Assembly (NCBI RefSeq): GCF_002216855.1
Contig: NZ_CP022355.1
Span: 992,001-1,056,000, forward strand
Direction of reading: 5' to 3'
Length of the DNA: 64,000 nt
Source: Paraphotobacterium marinum
GTDB lineage: Bacteria > Pseudomonadota > Gammaproteobacteria > Enterobacterales > Vibrionaceae
Shown: positions 11,024 through 22,356 of the stretch, in pieces
Position numbering within the stretch: position 1 is the stretch's first letter
How the letters are laid out: the number at the start of each line of letters is the position of its first letter
Notes under the pieces: model-generated
What the model was told of the DNA's origin: nothing
Databases searched by the model: none
Seen by the model: only the letters and a program-made list of their open reading frames with translations
Translations under genes and position numbers: made by a program

Positions 11024-11096
11024 AAATACATGTTATAAATACTTGTTGTTTCTTCATATCTATGGCATGAGAACTTTTTTTATAATTTTTGTTATG

Positions 11097-12350
11097 TTAG
11101 TTCAATTTTGATTCAACGTACCCGGAAATATTTTGGAAACTTTTAAGCTCAAAGAGTTCTAGGGAAGCTAGCAAATGGTCAAAAATATCAGACTGAATTC
11201 CCTCATAATTAATCCAATTAGTATCATTGGTGAATATATATAATTGGATTGGTAATCCAATTGGAGTTGGATCTAAGTGTCTAACTAAAAATGTGAAATC
11301 GAACTTTATATCATCTCTACTTTTTAGGTATGCTTCAATATAAGCCCTATAGAGTCCAACATTTGTTAATTGTCTGCCATTGATTACATGTGAAGTATCT
11401 ATTTTATTTTGGTTATTCTCGCTAGATATTTCTTTGTTTTTGGCAAAAATAATAGGTTTAAGTAATTCAATCTTTTCTAACTTTATTAATAACTCTTCGG
11501 AACAAAATTTAATGGTATCTATATTAATATATATGGAACGCTTAATCCTTCTACCACCGGAATCAGACATACCTCTCCAGTTTTGAACACTTGCGCTTGT
11601 TAACGATGTCGTTGGGATTGTTGCTATTGTTTTATCGAAGTTCCTGATCTTGACTGTATTTAAATTAAGTTCAATTACGTCGCCATCAACATGTTGTGAG
11701 GGTACAGTAATCCAGTCACCAACTCGCACCATATCCATTTGGGAGACTTGTATGCTTGAAACAAGGCCCATTAATGAGTCTTTGAATACTAATAAACCAA
11801 TACCACCTAATGCACCTATACCAGCAATCAGAGATAGTAGACTTTTATCAATTACAATTGATATGGCCATTATAGTGGCAAAAACTGCAATAATAATTTT
11901 AACAACTTGTACATATACATGCATGGGTTGCTTTTCGAGGGACTTTACCTTATGTGGTAATTGCTTAAAACCGTCCAAACATCTAAAGAAAAAGACAGAC
12001 ACAACAAAAAGCAAATAAAGTTCAGCGGCAACTTGAATACCATTGACTAAATTATTTAAAGGTAATTTCTGGCTAGAGATTAAAGGGGAAGCCTTTAAAA
12101 AAACCAATCCAGGACCAATATGGGATAGCACTTTTATGACATCTTCATTAATAAAAAGTCCTAACAGCATACTTTTGGTTCTGGAAATTATTTTAGTAGC
12201 AATGGAGACAATATATTTTTTTAAAATGTAATTTACCAATAAGCTAATAATACAAATTCCAAAAAATATTATTATTGCTGAAAGGTATAGTGCAATATTA
12301 TCACTAATTGATAAGTATTGTATGAGCCAGTTTGTAATTTGTGCATTCAT
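11097..12350 (-). CDS. MscS-family mechanosensitive channel (YbdG-like)
   Basis: 417-aa inner-membrane channel opening under hypo-osmotic stress. Several N-terminal membrane spans (about residues 20-42, 95-120, 130-170) precede the MscS pore helix and beta domain: GIGALGGIGLLVFKDSLMGL, then VRVGDWITVPSQHVDGDVIE and NWRGMSDSGGRRIKRSI. The last segment is typical of the YbdG/miniconductance subgroup rather than of MscS itself. It stands alone on the minus strand between der and xseA, with a terminator downstream and an AT tandem repeat upstream. Confidence 0.88.
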   Translation of the reverse strand: MNAQITNWLIQYLSISDNIALYLSAIIIFFGICIISLLVNYILKKYIVSIATKIISRTKSMLLGLFINEDVIKVLSHIGPGLVFLKASPLISSQKLPLNNLVNGIQVAAELYLLFVVSVFFFRCLDGFKQLPHKVKSLEKQPMHVYVQVVKIIIAVFATIMAISIVIDKSLLSLIAGIGALGGIGLLVFKDSLMGLVSSIQVSQMDMVRVGDWITVPSQHVDGDVIELNLNTVKIRNFDKTIATIPTTSLTSASVQNWRGMSDSGGRRIKRSIYINIDTIKFCSEELLIKLEKIELLKPIIFAKNKEISSENNQNKIDTSHVINGRQLTNVGLYRAYIEAYLKSRDDIKFDFTFLVRHLDPTPIGLPIQLYIFTNDTNWINYEGIQSDIFDHLLASLELFELKSFQNISGYVESKLN

Positions 12351-12370
12351 TTATTATTCCTTTATGATGA

Positions 12371-12423
12371 TGTTTATATATATTTTTTATATTTTTTATA
12401 TTTTTATATTTTTATATTTTTAA
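12371..12423. repeat. Short AT tandem repeat, unit ATATTTTT(T)
   Basis: About five head-to-tail copies of an 8-9 base unit ATATTTTT(T) upstream of the channel gene. The copies differ in T-run length. Such a tract is prone to length change and could affect promoter spacing of the minus-strand gene. Confidence 0.7.
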
Positions 12424-12483
12424 AGATAATATTTAATTTAAAGATTATTATCAAGATAGATTTTTATACTTAAAATTATCATC

Positions 12484-13815
12484 TTAATTAATTTGGATAA
12501 CTTTAGATACAATTTTTCCATCTTTAATGGTTGTTTCTATGTGTTCTCCACAAATAACATCTTTCTTAGATCTAATGACTTTTCTTTCGGAGTTAACTGT
12601 AATGGAATAACCTTTTTTAAAAATATCCAAAGGATTTAAGTGTGATAAGTGGTTTAATTTTTGATGACTCATATTTTTCTTTAAATCAACTATCTGAGCT
12701 AGAATTGAATTTAAAAGTATTTCTTTTTGTTGAAAAGAGTAGCCATACTTATTTATTTTTGAAACTACAATCTTATGATCTAATTCTAGATTTTTTGCTT
12801 GTATTTTATTAGTTAATTCTATGATTTTATTTAATATTAAATTATTTAGCTTCTCTGCAATATAATCATTTTTTTGAAAATTATTTTGAATGATTCTCGT
12901 GGGGTTTAAGCTATTTATTTGTTCACTTTTTTTTTCTAAACATAGATACTTTTCTTTTAACTTATTGGAAACAAGTCGTTCAATTTGATTTACTTTTCCG
13001 AAAATATCTGTAACTAATTTTACAATATCAACAGATATTATTTCTGCAGCAACAGAAGGTGTAGCTGCTCTCAAATCACAAATATAGTCAGTTATGGTGG
13101 TGTCAATCTCATGACCTACGGCAGAAATTATAGGTTTCTTGAAAGAAAATATTCTTCTGGCTAGTTTTTCACTATTAAATGACCATAAGTCTTCAAGACT
13201 TCCACCTCCACGAGTGATAATATAAACATCGCAAATATTCTCTTTTTCAGCTAATGCAATGTTATTTAGTAATGATTGTTCAGATTTCTCTCCTTGAACA
13301 ATTGAAGAGTATAGATAAATTTCAAGAGAGGGATTTCGTCTCTTTAGCACATTCAATATATCATGAATGGCTGCACCAGTTTCTGAAGTAAAAACTCCAA
13401 CTTTACCAATATTTTTCGGTAATGCTTTTTTATGAACTTTATCAAATAACCCTTCACTTGAAAGCTTTGTTTTTAATATTTCATATTGTCTTTTTAGTAA
13501 ACCCTCACCAAATGGCTTCATTTTTTCAATGATCAACTGATAATCACCTCTAGCAGAATATAACGTCACTTTTGCTAAAACCATTATTTGATCACCATTA
13601 ATAGGTTCAAATGATAAAAATTTATTTGAAGTTCTAAACATTGCACATTTGACTGAAGAAGTTGAGTCTTTTAATGAGAAATACCAATGCCCTGATATCG
13701 GCTTTGAAAGATTTGAAATTTCGCCAGTTAAATAAATGTGGTCAATATTATTTTCTAAAATTCTTTTTACAAGATTATTTAGTGATGAAACGGTATGTAT
13801 TTTTGTACTGTCCAT
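12484..13815 (-). CDS. xseA: Exodeoxyribonuclease VII large subunit
   Basis: Catalytic and DNA-binding subunit of ExoVII, degrading single-stranded DNA from both ends. Visible parts: N-terminal OB fold (HIYLTGEISNLSKPISGHWYFSLKD), the catalytic core with ITRGGGSLEDLWSFN and SAVGHEIDTTITDYICDLRAATPS, then a long coiled coil and C-terminal tail (DIFKKGYSIT). 443 aa, near full length (E. coli 456). Divergent from guaB as in enterics. Its partner XseB is encoded at 29710-29916. Confidence 0.96.
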   Translation of the reverse strand: MDSTKIHTVSSLNNLVKRILENNIDHIYLTGEISNLSKPISGHWYFSLKDSTSSVKCAMFRTSNKFLSFEPINGDQIMVLAKVTLYSARGDYQLIIEKMKPFGEGLLKRQYEILKTKLSSEGLFDKVHKKALPKNIGKVGVFTSETGAAIHDILNVLKRRNPSLEIYLYSSIVQGEKSEQSLLNNIALAEKENICDVYIITRGGGSLEDLWSFNSEKLARRIFSFKKPIISAVGHEIDTTITDYICDLRAATPSVAAEIISVDIVKLVTDIFGKVNQIERLVSNKLKEKYLCLEKKSEQINSLNPTRIIQNNFQKNDYIAEKLNNLILNKIIELTNKIQAKNLELDHKIVVSKINKYGYSFQQKEILLNSILAQIVDLKKNMSHQKLNHLSHLNPLDIFKKGYSITVNSERKVIRSKKDVICGEHIETTIKDGKIVSKVIQIN

Positions 13816-13940
13816 GAACTTTTTATTTAAAAAATCACATTGTTTAGTATTATACTTTTTTATAAATTAATGACTAGCAAATTTTAATTTATTAAAGTAT
13901 AATTCTTCGGCAATATTATATACTTTAATGAGATATTGCC

Positions 13941-15401
13941 ATGTTACGAATAAAAAAAGAAGCACTCACTTTTGATGATGTTTTACTAGTACCCGCACAT
14001 TCAGAAGTCTTACCAAATGATGTTCAATTGTCAACAAGATTGACCCAAACCATTAATTTAAACATACCAATGGTCTCTGCAGCTATGGATACTGTCACGG
14101 AAGGTAGATTTGCAATTGCTCTAGCACAAGAAGGTGGAATTGGCTTTATCCATAAAAACATGTCAATCAAACAACAAGCCCAAGAAGTAAAAAAAGTTAA
14201 GCATTTTGAAGCTGGTGTAGTAAAGAAACCTATCGTTGTGAACCCAAATAATACAATTTTTGAAGTGAAAGAGTTAACACAGCGTTTTGGTTTTGCCAGT
14301 TTCCCTGTTATTGAAAATAATAAGTTAGTTGGTATTATAACAGGAAGAGATGTTCGTTTCGTACAAGATTTATCGATTACAGTTGATAAAGTCATGACCC
14401 CTCGCTCTCAATTAGCTACTGCTCCAGAAAATGCTTCGAGAAAAGAAGTTGAGCAAGTCATGCAAAATTATAGAGTTGAAAAAGTTCTTTTAGTTGATAA
14501 AAATGATTCATTGAAGGGCATGATTACAGCAAAAGATTTCCAAAAAGCTGAAAATAAGCCTAATTCATGTAAAGATGAATTAGGTAGGTTGAGAGTGGGT
14601 GCTGCTGTTGGTGCTGGAAAAGGGAATGAAGAGCGAATTGAAGCACTTGTGAATGCGGGTGTTGATGTGCTATTAATTGATTCGTCACATGGGCACTCAG
14701 AAGGTGTTCTCCAAAGAATTCGGGAAACAAGAGCAGCATACCCCAACCTTCAAATTATTGGTGGTAATGTTGCAACCAAAGAGGGAGCTGAGGCACTTAT
14801 AAATGCTGGAGTAAACGCGGTAAAAGTTGGTATTGGCCCTGGTTCTATTTGCACAACTAGAATAGTGACTGGAGTAGGAGTTCCTCAAATAACAGCTATT
14901 TCAGATGCGGCTGAGATTGCACAAAAATATGATATCCCCGTCATTGCTGATGGTGGGATCAGGTTTTCAGGAGATATGTGTAAGGCTATTGTTGCTGGAG
15001 CATCGTGTGTAATGATGGGTTCAATGTTTGCTGGCACCGAAGAATCTCCAGGGGAAATTGAATTATATCAAGGTCGTTCTTATAAATCTTATCGAGGAAT
15101 GGGATCTTTGGGAGCCATGAGTCAAGGTTCTTCAGATAGATATTTTCAATCTGATAATGCTTCGGATAAATTAGTTCCGGAAGGTATTGAGGGTAGGGTT
15201 GCTTATAAAGGTATGCTGAAAGAAATTGTCCATCAGCAAATAGGTGGATTAAGATCTTGTATGGGACTTACAGGCTCAGCAACAATTGAAGATCTTAGAA
15301 CAAAAGCAGAATTCGTGAAAATTTCTGGTGCAGGGATAAAAGAATCTCATGTTCATGATGTGACAATTACAAAAGAAGCTCCAAACTATCGTCTTGGGTA
15401 A
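13941..15401 (+). CDS. guaB: IMP dehydrogenase
   Basis: NAD-dependent oxidation of IMP to XMP, the committed step to GMP. 486 aa. The barrel is split by a CBS pair (about residues 90-200). The catalytic loop [15 protein letters not shown] holds the active cysteine. The flap [16 protein letters not shown] and the C-terminal [11 protein letters not shown] are intact. It is followed by guaA after 23 bp, forming the guaBA operon. A TATAAT-like box lies about 45 bp upstream (about 13897-13902). I saw no PurR box here, unlike purL. Confidence 0.98.
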   Translation: MLRIKKEALTFDDVLLVPAHSEVLPNDVQLSTRLTQTINLNIPMVSAAMDTVTEGRFAIALAQEGGIGFIHKNMSIKQQAQEVKKVKHFEAGVVKKPIVVNPNNTIFEVKELTQRFGFASFPVIENNKLVGIITGRDVRFVQDLSITVDKVMTPRSQLATAPENASRKEVEQVMQNYRVEKVLLVDKNDSLKGMITAKDFQKAENKPNSCKDELGRLRVGAAVGAGKGNEERIEALVNAGVDVLLIDSSHGHSEGVLQRIRETRAAYPNLQIIGGNVATKEGAEALINAGVNAVKVGIGPGSICTTRIVTGVGVPQITAISDAAEIAQKYDIPVIADGGIRFSGDMCKAIVAGASCVMMGSMFAGTEESPGEIELYQGRSYKSYRGMGSLGAMSQGSSDRYFQSDNASDKLVPEGIEGRVAYKGMLKEIVHQQIGGLRSCMGLTGSATIEDLRTKAEFVKISGAGIKESHVHDVTITKEAPNYRLG

Positions 15402-15424
15402 GGTATAATTTAAGAGAATAATTA

Positions 15425-17011
15425 ATGAAAAATGTTGATAATATTTATAAAGATAAAATTTTAATTTTAGATTTTGGTTCACAATATACTCAATTAATTG
15501 CTAGAAAAGTTCGAGAAATAGGTGTTTATTGTGAGATATGGTCTTGGGATGTAGATTCTGAAGATATTAAAAAATTTAATCCAAATGGAATAATTCTATC
15601 TGGGGGACCGGAGAGTGTCACAGAAAACAATTCTCCTAGAGCATGTAATTATGTCTTTGAAGCAAATATACCTGTTTTAGGAATTTGTTATGGGATGCAG
15701 ACGATGGCAAAACAACTTGGAGGTGAAGTTGAATCTTCTTCAGATAAAAGAGAGTTTGGTTATGCTCAAGTTAAAGTGACGCAAAAATGTTCATTAATTA
15801 AAAATATTGAAGATGCTGTTTCAAGTGATGATTATGGACTTCTAGATGTGTGGATGAGTCATGGAGACAAAGTAAAGTCAATTCCAAGTAGTTTTAAGAA
15901 AATTGGTGAAACTTCTAGTTGTCCTTACGCGATCATTAGTAATGAGGAAAAAAATTTTTTTGGTATTCAATTCCATCCTGAAGTAACTCATACAAAGCAA
16001 GGTAAAAGAATATTAGAAAATTTTGTTATTGATATATGTCAATGTGAGAAACTGTGGAGTTCGAGTTCAATTATTGATAATGCAATTAAACAAATCAAAG
16101 AAACAGTTGGCAACGATGAAGTTATTTTAGGATTATCTGGTGGAGTAGATTCTTCAGTTGTAGCAATGCTTGTTCATAGAGCAATTGGTAAAAGGTTAAC
16201 CTGTGTTTTCGTTGACAATGGTTTATTACGCTTAAATGAAGCAGATCAAGTTATGGATATGTTTGGTGATCATTTTGGTCTGAACATAAAGAAAATCGAT
16301 GCTGAAAATATGTTCCTAGACTCTTTGAAAGGAATAAATGATCCTGAGGAAAAGAGAAAAGCAATTGGACATACTTTTATAGATGTCTTTGATAGAGAAT
16401 CTAAAAAAATTGAAAATGCTAAATGGCTTGCTCAAGGAACAATTTATCCAGATGTAATTGAATCAGCAGCATCAAAGACAGGTAAAGCCCATGTAATTAA
16501 ATCACATCATAATGTTGGTGGTTTGCCAGATGATATGGAATTAGGTCTTGTCGAGCCTTTAAAAGAATTATTTAAAGATGAGGTTAGAAAAATTGGTCTT
16601 GAGCTTGGTTTACCACACAGCATGTTGTATAGACATCCGTTTCCTGGTCCAGGTTTAGGGGTCAGAGTTTTAGGTGAAATTAAAAAAGAATATTGTGAAC
16701 TTTTAAGAAAGGCAGATCATATTTTTATAGAAGAATTAATAAAAAATGAGTTATATCATAAAGTTTCGCAAGCTTTTGCAGTATTTTTACCAGTAAAATC
16801 TGTTGGAGTTATGGGTGATGGAAGAAAATATGATTGGGTTATATCTTTGAGAGCTGTAGAAACTGTTGATTTTATGACTGCTCATTGGGCTCAATTACCT
16901 TATGATTTTTTAGGACACGTATCCAATAGAATAATTAACGAAGTTTCCGGAATTTCAAGAGTTGTATATGATATTTCAGGTAAACCACCAGCCACTATTG
17001 AATGGGAATAA
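15425..17011 (+). CDS. guaA: GMP synthase (glutamine-hydrolysing)
   Basis: Amidates XMP to GMP. N-terminal class I glutaminase with [15 protein letters not shown] and the H/E pair in [11 protein letters not shown]-pyrophosphatase P-loop [11 protein letters not shown] (about residue 236); C-terminal dimerisation domain ending in the family's [10 protein letters not shown]. 528 aa, full length. Second gene of guaBA. Confidence 0.98.
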   Translation: MKNVDNIYKDKILILDFGSQYTQLIARKVREIGVYCEIWSWDVDSEDIKKFNPNGIILSGGPESVTENNSPRACNYVFEANIPVLGICYGMQTMAKQLGGEVESSSDKREFGYAQVKVTQKCSLIKNIEDAVSSDDYGLLDVWMSHGDKVKSIPSSFKKIGETSSCPYAIISNEEKNFFGIQFHPEVTHTKQGKRILENFVIDICQCEKLWSSSSIIDNAIKQIKETVGNDEVILGLSGGVDSSVVAMLVHRAIGKRLTCVFVDNGLLRLNEADQVMDMFGDHFGLNIKKIDAENMFLDSLKGINDPEEKRKAIGHTFIDVFDRESKKIENAKWLAQGTIYPDVIESAASKTGKAHVIKSHHNVGGLPDDMELGLVEPLKELFKDEVRKIGLELGLPHSMLYRHPFPGPGLGVRVLGEIKKEYCELLRKADHIFIEELIKNELYHKVSQAFAVFLPVKSVGVMGDGRKYDWVISLRAVETVDFMTAHWAQLPYDFLGHVSNRIINEVSGISRVVYDISGKPPATIEWE

Positions 17012-17097
17012 CTTGATTATCCAGTTAATTAGTCATAGTTTGTTAGAATTTGTTATTGAGCAAGGATAGTGAAAAATAAAAAATTATGAATTAGACT

Positions 17098-17131
17098 GTA
17101 AATAAAAAAGGCTTTCAACTGAAAGCCTTTG
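17098..17131 (-). terminator. Strong hairpin with minus-strand T run
   Basis: AAAGGCTTTC, loop AACT, GAAAGCCTTT: a perfect 10-bp stem (about 17107-17130). On the minus strand it is followed by TTTATTT, the layout of an intrinsic terminator reading leftward. On the + strand only TTT follows, so it is a poor terminator for guaA. No protein gene on the minus strand ends here, which suggests a small transcript (next entry). Confidence 0.65.
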
Positions 17132-17214
17132 AAAGAATCAAGGATAAATAAATTCTTTATACATACGCTTGTAGCTAATAAATTAGCTTTGGTCGACAAG
17201 CAATATTTAAGACA
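17102..17214 (-). ncRNA. Candidate small RNA in the guaA-tadA gap
   Basis: A minus-strand TATAAT box (17227 to 17222) would start a transcript near 17214. It would contain a short GCTAAT/ATTAGC hairpin (about 17175-17188) and end at the hairpin plus T run described at 17098-17131, about 110 nt in all. I do not recognise the family and saw no convincing -35. The remainder of the 306-bp gap (17012-17317) shows no gene. Confidence 0.3.
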
Positions 17215-17317
17215 TTAAAAAATTATAAAAGTTCCATCTAATATTAATAATATGTTATTTTTTTATTAAAATGTCATGTTATTGTTTTATTTTGTTAAAT
17301 AAATGTAAATAATTGTT

Positions 17318-17779
17318 ATGAATCATCACTTTTTTATGAAAAAAGCATATAAATTAGCTGAATACGCAAGATCTCTAGGGGAGGTTCCCGTAGGAGCTGT
17401 ATTGGTTGAAAATAACGAGATTTTTTCTGAAGGCTGGAACTTTTCAATTTCTTCGAATGATTGTACCGCACATGCTGAAATTATGGCACTTAGAAACGCA
17501 TGTTTAAAAAAGAATAACTATAGATTGAATAAAAATTTTTCATTATATGTGACTTTAGAACCATGTAGCATGTGTCTTGGGGCATTAATACATAGTAGAA
17601 TCGGTAAGATTATTTATGGAGCAAGTGATCCTAAGACTGGGACACTAGGAGGTAAATTAAATTTACTTAATGAGGGGGTCTCTAATACAAAAATAGAAAT
17701 TATTCATAATATTGAACAAGAATTATGTAAAAATATCCTTCAAGATTTTTTTCGCGCAAGAAGAAAAAAAACTAAGTAG
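17318..17779 (+). CDS. tadA: tRNA-specific adenosine deaminase
   Basis: Converts A34 to inosine in the tRNA-Arg(ACG) anticodon. The zinc site is intact: H and E in TAHAEIMALRNA and the two cysteines in LEPCSMCLGALIHSRI. 153 aa, within the family range. Monocistronic. As TadA and the RibD deaminase are distant relatives, its intact zinc site is a useful local contrast with the eroded one in ribD. Confidence 0.95.
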   Translation: MNHHFFMKKAYKLAEYARSLGEVPVGAVLVENNEIFSEGWNFSISSNDCTAHAEIMALRNACLKKNNYRLNKNFSLYVTLEPCSMCLGALIHSRIGKIIYGASDPKTGTLGGKLNLLNEGVSNTKIEIIHNIEQELCKNILQDFFRARRKKTK

Positions 17780-17966
17780 GAAATTCATCTTGATTTAAAA
17801 AGTGAAAAATCCTTTCTCGGGCAAGACATTTTTTGTGATTATGTTTAAGCATTTTCCTTCTGTTGTTTAGACAGGTTCTTCTTATAAATAAAGAATTTTT
17901 TTTCATAAATTTTAAATTTTTTAAATAAACATCATTCAATAATAGCTTTAAAATATAATAATGCAA
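17772..17966 (-). CDS. Small basic hypothetical ORF, doubtful
   Basis: 64-codon frame with a basic, cysteine-containing C-terminal part (FIRRTCLNNRRKMLKHNHKK). An internal ATG at about 17906 would give 44 aa. Its stop overlaps the tadA end tail-to-tail by 8 bp. No good RBS is visible, and the 5' end of the longer version overlaps the purL promoter and PurR box. It may be a small real protein or a random open frame; I recognise no family. The rest of the 305-bp tadA-purL gap holds the purL promoter region. Confidence 0.2.
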   Translation of the reverse strand: MHYYILKLLLNDVYLKNLKFMKKNSLFIRRTCLNNRRKMLKHNHKKCLARERIFHFLNQDEFPT

Positions 17967-17976
17967 ACGGTTGCGT
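17954..17976 (+). promoter_or_regulatory. purL promoter -10 with PurR operator
   Basis: TATAAT at 17954-17959 is followed at once by ATGCAAACGGTTGCGT (17961-17976). This matches the 16-bp PurR palindrome (core GCAAACG.TTGC) at nearly every position. An operator overlapping the transcription start is the usual arrangement for purine repression. It lies about 110 bp before the purL ATG. Confidence 0.85.
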
Positions 17977-18084
17977 TTTCATTTACATCTATGTATAAGA
18001 TCATCTATAATAAGGTCCTCAAAGAAAACGTGATTAAAACAATCATTTTAAATCTAATTCAATGACCAGAAGAGAATTATTTGC

Positions 18085-21000
18085 ATGAAAGTAATATATG
18101 GCTCGATAGCATTATCTGATTTCCGCATTACAAAACTATTAAATAAGTGTAAAGAATTAAAAGTGCCTGTTGAAAATATACAAGCCCGTTACGTACATTT
18201 TATTGATATTGAAGAAACACTTAGTGAAAATGAACATATAAAACTAGAAAAGCTTTTATGTTACGGAGATAAATTTAATTCTGTTTCAAATGATGATGAT
18301 TCTCTTTTTGTATTACCCAGATATGGAACTATTTCACCATGGTCATCAAAAGCAACAGATATAGTGCATAATTGTGATTTAACAAAAGTTAGAAGAGTTG
18401 AAAGAGGCATTCAATATGTAATTCACTCGAAGGGCTTAAATGATTCAGAAAAAAACAAATTAAAAAACCTATTACATGATCGAATGATCGAAACTGTTGA
18501 GTTTGAAATTGATAATGCACAAAAACTTTTTGATGTTGAGCGACCTAAACCATTATCGGAAATTCAGCTGTTAGAAAAAGGTAAAGGCGTTCTTTATGAA
18601 ACAAATAAATCAATGGGCCTAGCACTTGCTGAGGATGAAATAGATTATTTGTATGATAAATTTATCAAAATGAATAGGAATCCAACCGATGTGGAGTTGA
18701 TGATGTTTGCTCAAGCAAACTCAGAGCATTGTCGTCATAAAATTTTTAATGCTAAATGGTCTATAGATGGCGTAGAGCAAGATAAGTCACTGTTTCAAAT
18801 GATTAAAAATACCTACAATCAAGATAATGATTATGTTTTATCTGCTTACAAAGATAATGCTGCCGTCATGAAAGGTTCAACTGCAGGTAGATTCTTCCCA
18901 GATAGTTCTAGTCATTCATTTGGTTATTCAAATGAAAATGTTGAAATATTGATGAAAGTTGAAACTCATAATCACCCAACTGCAATTTCACCATGGCCTG
19001 GAGCAGCTACAGGATCAGGTGGAGAAATTAGAGATGAGGGTGCGACAGGTGTTGGTGGAAAGCCCAAAGCAGGCTTAGTTGGATTTAGTGTCTCAAATTT
19101 AAATATTCCTAACTTTATTCAACCTTGGGAGTCGGATTTTGGTCGACCTGATCGAATTGTGAGCCCACTTGATATTATGATTGAAGGACCTCTGGGAGGT
19201 GCTGCTTTTAATAATGAATTTGGTAGAGCTAATATTTTAGGTTACTTCAGAACATATGAAGAAAGAGTTAATTCTTTTAATGGGCTAGAAGTGAGAGGAT
19301 ATCATAAGCCTATCATGATTGCCGGAGGACTAGGAAACATTCGTACGGAAGACATTCAAAAGAAATGGACAACTATTCCACTTGGTTCTAAGGTTATCAT
19401 TCTAGGTGGTCCTGCAATGAATATTGGATTAGGCGGTGGTGCAGCATCATCGATGTCATCTGGAACATCAGATCAACTATTAGACTTTGCTTCTGTACAA
19501 CGTGATAACCCTGAAATGGAAAGAAGATGTCAGGAAGTGATTGATCGATGTTGGCAACTAGGTGATAGAAACCCAATATGTTTTATCCATGATGTGGGAG
19601 CTGGAGGAGTTTCAAATGCATTACCCGAGTTGGTAAATGATGGAAACCGAGGTGGTGCATTTCAATTGAGAGATATTCCGAATGATGAACCTAGTATGAG
19701 TCCTTTAGAAGTTTGGTGTAATGAATCGCAAGAAAGATATGTATTGGCTATTGAAGAAAAAAATTTATCAATATTTGATGATATTTGTAAAAGAGAAAAA
19801 GCTCCATATGCCGTTGTAGGAGATGTCACTGAAACTAAACAACTATTATTACAAGATAGTGAATTTTCAAATAACCCTGTTGATCTTTCATTAGATATAT
19901 TATTAGGTAAACCACCAAAACTTGAAATATCAGTTGACACTCTTAAACCAGCAGGAGATGAATTAGATACTGATAACTTATCGTTGAAAGAAACTGTAAA
20001 GAGAATACTAACTTTACCAGCAGTAGCAGATAAATCTTTTCTTATTACTATTGGAGATAGAAGTGTTTCTGGGATGGTTGCAAGAGACCAAATGGTAGGA
20101 CCTTGGCAAATACCTGTTTCAAACTGTGGAGTTACAGCAGCAAGTTTTGATACTTATCATGGCGAAGCTATGGCCATAGGAGAAAGAGCTCCGGTAGCAT
20201 TATTAAATTTTGAAGCATCTGCAAGGTTAGCTGTTTCTGAAGCGATTACAAACATAGCTTGTTCCGATATTGGAGATTTTAAGCGAATTAACTTATCTGC
20301 AAACTGGATGTCAGCAGCCGACCATCCTGGCGAAGGTGCTGGATTATATCGTGCAGTTGAAGCAATAGGGGAACAGCTTTGCCCAGAGTTAAATTTAACA
20401 ATACCTGTTGGTAAAGACTCAATGTCAATGAAAACACAGTGGCAAGAAAATGGAGAAATAAAAGAGGTTACATCTCCTTTATCGCTAGTGATAACAGCAT
20501 TTGCAAGGGTAAAGGATATTAGAAATACAGTAACTCCAGAACTGAACCCAGATATAAAAGATACAAGTTTATGGCTCATTGATTTAGGCGAAGGTCGTAA
20601 TCGTCTGGGGGGATCTGCACTTGCTCAAGTTTACAAAAAATTAGGTACTGAAACCCCAGATTTAAATAATCCGTCACTGTTGAGAGGTTTTTTTAACACA
20701 ATTCAATCTTTGATTAAAAATGAAATACTTTTATCTTATCATGACCGAAGTGATGGTGGTTTATTCGTTACTTTGTCAGAAATGAGTTTTGCAAGTAGAA
20801 TTGGTATAGATATAGAAATCGGTTATTCTGAAAGTAATCCAATTGAGGAACTTTTTAATGAAGAGCTTGGTGCTGTCATTCAAATAGAAAACTCAAAAGT
20901 TGACTTAGTTAAAGATATACTGAAAAAAAATGGACTTTTACATTGTTTTAAAAAAATTGGTCAAGCGAATACTTCTAGAGATATTAAAATATTTAGTCAT

Positions 21001-21978
21001 GGAGCCAAGATTTTTCAATCAAGTATAATAGAATTGAAAGCTTTGTGGTCTGAAACGTCATATCAAATTAAAATGCTTAGAGATAATCCAGAATCTGTTG
21101 CACAAGAAAAAGAAATTGATTTGGACTCTGATAATCCAGGTTTAAATTGTTCGCTCACATTTGATATAAAGAATAACAGCGTTCCTAGTTTATTAACTGG
21201 AAGTAAGCCCAAAGTAGCTATTTTAAGAGAACAAGGTGTTAATTCTCAGTCTGAAATGGCTGCAGCTTTTGATCGGGCTGGTTTTGATGCTGTAGATGTA
21301 CATATGTCAGATTTGATAAATGGTTCAAAGAATCTAAGTAAATTTAATGGATTAGCTGCTTGCGGTGGATTTTCTTACGGAGATGTTTTAGGTGCAGGGG
21401 AGGGATGGGCAAAAACAATTTTATTTAAAGATGAACTTGCTAAACAATTTGAAATGTTTTTCCATCGTGATAATACTTTTTCCCTTGGGGTATGTAACGG
21501 ATGTCAAATGATGTCTAATTTGAAAGATTTGATTCCTGGAGCTCATTTTTGGCCAAAATTTGTAAAAAATACTTCAGAACAATTTGAAGCACGATTTAGT
21601 CTTGTTAAAGTTAGAGATAATAAATCAAAATTATTTACCGATATGTCAGGTTCCACCATCCCAATTGTTGTTTCTCATGGAGAAGGGAGAGTCGAGTTTG
21701 CAAAAAAAGAACATTACGAACTGGCTCGAAAAGAGAATGCTATTGTTCTAAACTTTATAGACAACTATGGTAAAGTAACAGATAAATATCCTGCAAATCC
21801 GAATGGCTCTATGGATGGTGTGACTGGACTTTGTTCTCTTGATGGAAGAGCAACGATCATGATGCCACACCCAGAAAGAGTTTTTAGAACTGTAAGTAAT
21901 TCATGGCATCCTTCTGATTGGGAAGAAGATAGTCCTTGGATGAAAATATTTAGAAATGCTAGATTATCGATTAAATAA
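18085..21978 (+). CDS. purL: Phosphoribosylformylglycinamidine synthase
   Basis: Fourth step of de novo purine synthesis, FGAR to FGAM. 1297-aa single-chain form of Gammaproteobacteria. N-terminal PurS-like domain, then the ATP-binding synthetase halves ([20 protein letters not shown], about residue 296) and a C-terminal class I glutaminase with [10 protein letters not shown] and the closing [10 protein letters not shown]. Intact throughout. A PurR operator lies upstream. glnB follows after 24 bp, whereas mltF is the usual neighbour in enterics. Confidence 0.98.
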   Translation: MKVIYGSIALSDFRITKLLNKCKELKVPVENIQARYVHFIDIEETLSENEHIKLEKLLCYGDKFNSVSNDDDSLFVLPRYGTISPWSSKATDIVHNCDLTKVRRVERGIQYVIHSKGLNDSEKNKLKNLLHDRMIETVEFEIDNAQKLFDVERPKPLSEIQLLEKGKGVLYETNKSMGLALAEDEIDYLYDKFIKMNRNPTDVELMMFAQANSEHCRHKIFNAKWSIDGVEQDKSLFQMIKNTYNQDNDYVLSAYKDNAAVMKGSTAGRFFPDSSSHSFGYSNENVEILMKVETHNHPTAISPWPGAATGSGGEIRDEGATGVGGKPKAGLVGFSVSNLNIPNFIQPWESDFGRPDRIVSPLDIMIEGPLGGAAFNNEFGRANILGYFRTYEERVNSFNGLEVRGYHKPIMIAGGLGNIRTEDIQKKWTTIPLGSKVIILGGPAMNIGLGGGAASSMSSGTSDQLLDFASVQRDNPEMERRCQEVIDRCWQLGDRNPICFIHDVGAGGVSNALPELVNDGNRGGAFQLRDIPNDEPSMSPLEVWCNESQERYVLAIEEKNLSIFDDICKREKAPYAVVGDVTETKQLLLQDSEFSNNPVDLSLDILLGKPPKLEISVDTLKPAGDELDTDNLSLKETVKRILTLPAVADKSFLITIGDRSVSGMVARDQMVGPWQIPVSNCGVTAASFDTYHGEAMAIGERAPVALLNFEASARLAVSEAITNIACSDIGDFKRINLSANWMSAADHPGEGAGLYRAVEAIGEQLCPELNLTIPVGKDSMSMKTQWQENGEIKEVTSPLSLVITAFARVKDIRNTVTPELNPDIKDTSLWLIDLGEGRNRLGGSALAQVYKKLGTETPDLNNPSLLRGFFNTIQSLIKNEILLSYHDRSDGGLFVTLSEMSFASRIGIDIEIGYSESNPIEELFNEELGAVIQIENSKVDLVKDILKKNGLLHCFKKIGQANTSRDIKIFSHGAKIFQSSIIELKALWSETSYQIKMLRDNPESVAQEKEIDLDSDNPGLNCSLTFDIKNNSVPSLLTGSKPKVAILREQGVNSQSEMAAAFDRAGFDAVDVHMSDLINGSKNLSKFNGLAACGGFSYGDVLGAGEGWAKTILFKDELAKQFEMFFHRDNTFSLGVCNGCQMMSNLKDLIPGAHFWPKFVKNTSEQFEARFSLVKVRDNKSKLFTDMSGSTIPIVVSHGEGRVEFAKKEHYELARKENAIVLNFIDNYGKVTDKYPANPNGSMDGVTGLCSLDGRATIMMPHPERVFRTVSNSWHPSDWEEDSPWMKIFRNARLSIK

Positions 21979-22341
<363 letters not shown>

Positions 22342-22356
22342 CTTTGAGGAATATTT

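Larger units (their letters stand above)
10021..11096. other. Gene-poor 1.08-kb stretch, probable gene remnants
   Basis: No recognisable gene. Short open frames exist: a 72-codon + frame at 10422-10640 (MVEIEKVGIVLNN...) and a 58-codon, start-less, lysine-rich + frame ending at about 10828 (IKIVVKTGEIIGCIVNIL). Neither has a convincing RBS or a family I recognise. Interrupted coding-like segments in several frames suggest one or more eroded genes between der and the mechanosensitive channel. Two inverted repeats (10012-10037 and 10153-10239) and a terminator for the channel gene also lie here. Confidence 0.5.

Noticed and set aside
11650-12018. 122-codon + frame opposite the MscS-type channel gene
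   Set aside because: Antisense shadow; no RBS and no recognisable domain, while the minus strand has clear MscS motifs.
20157-20579. 140-codon minus frame inside purL
   Set aside because: Shadow of the conserved PurL synthetase domain.
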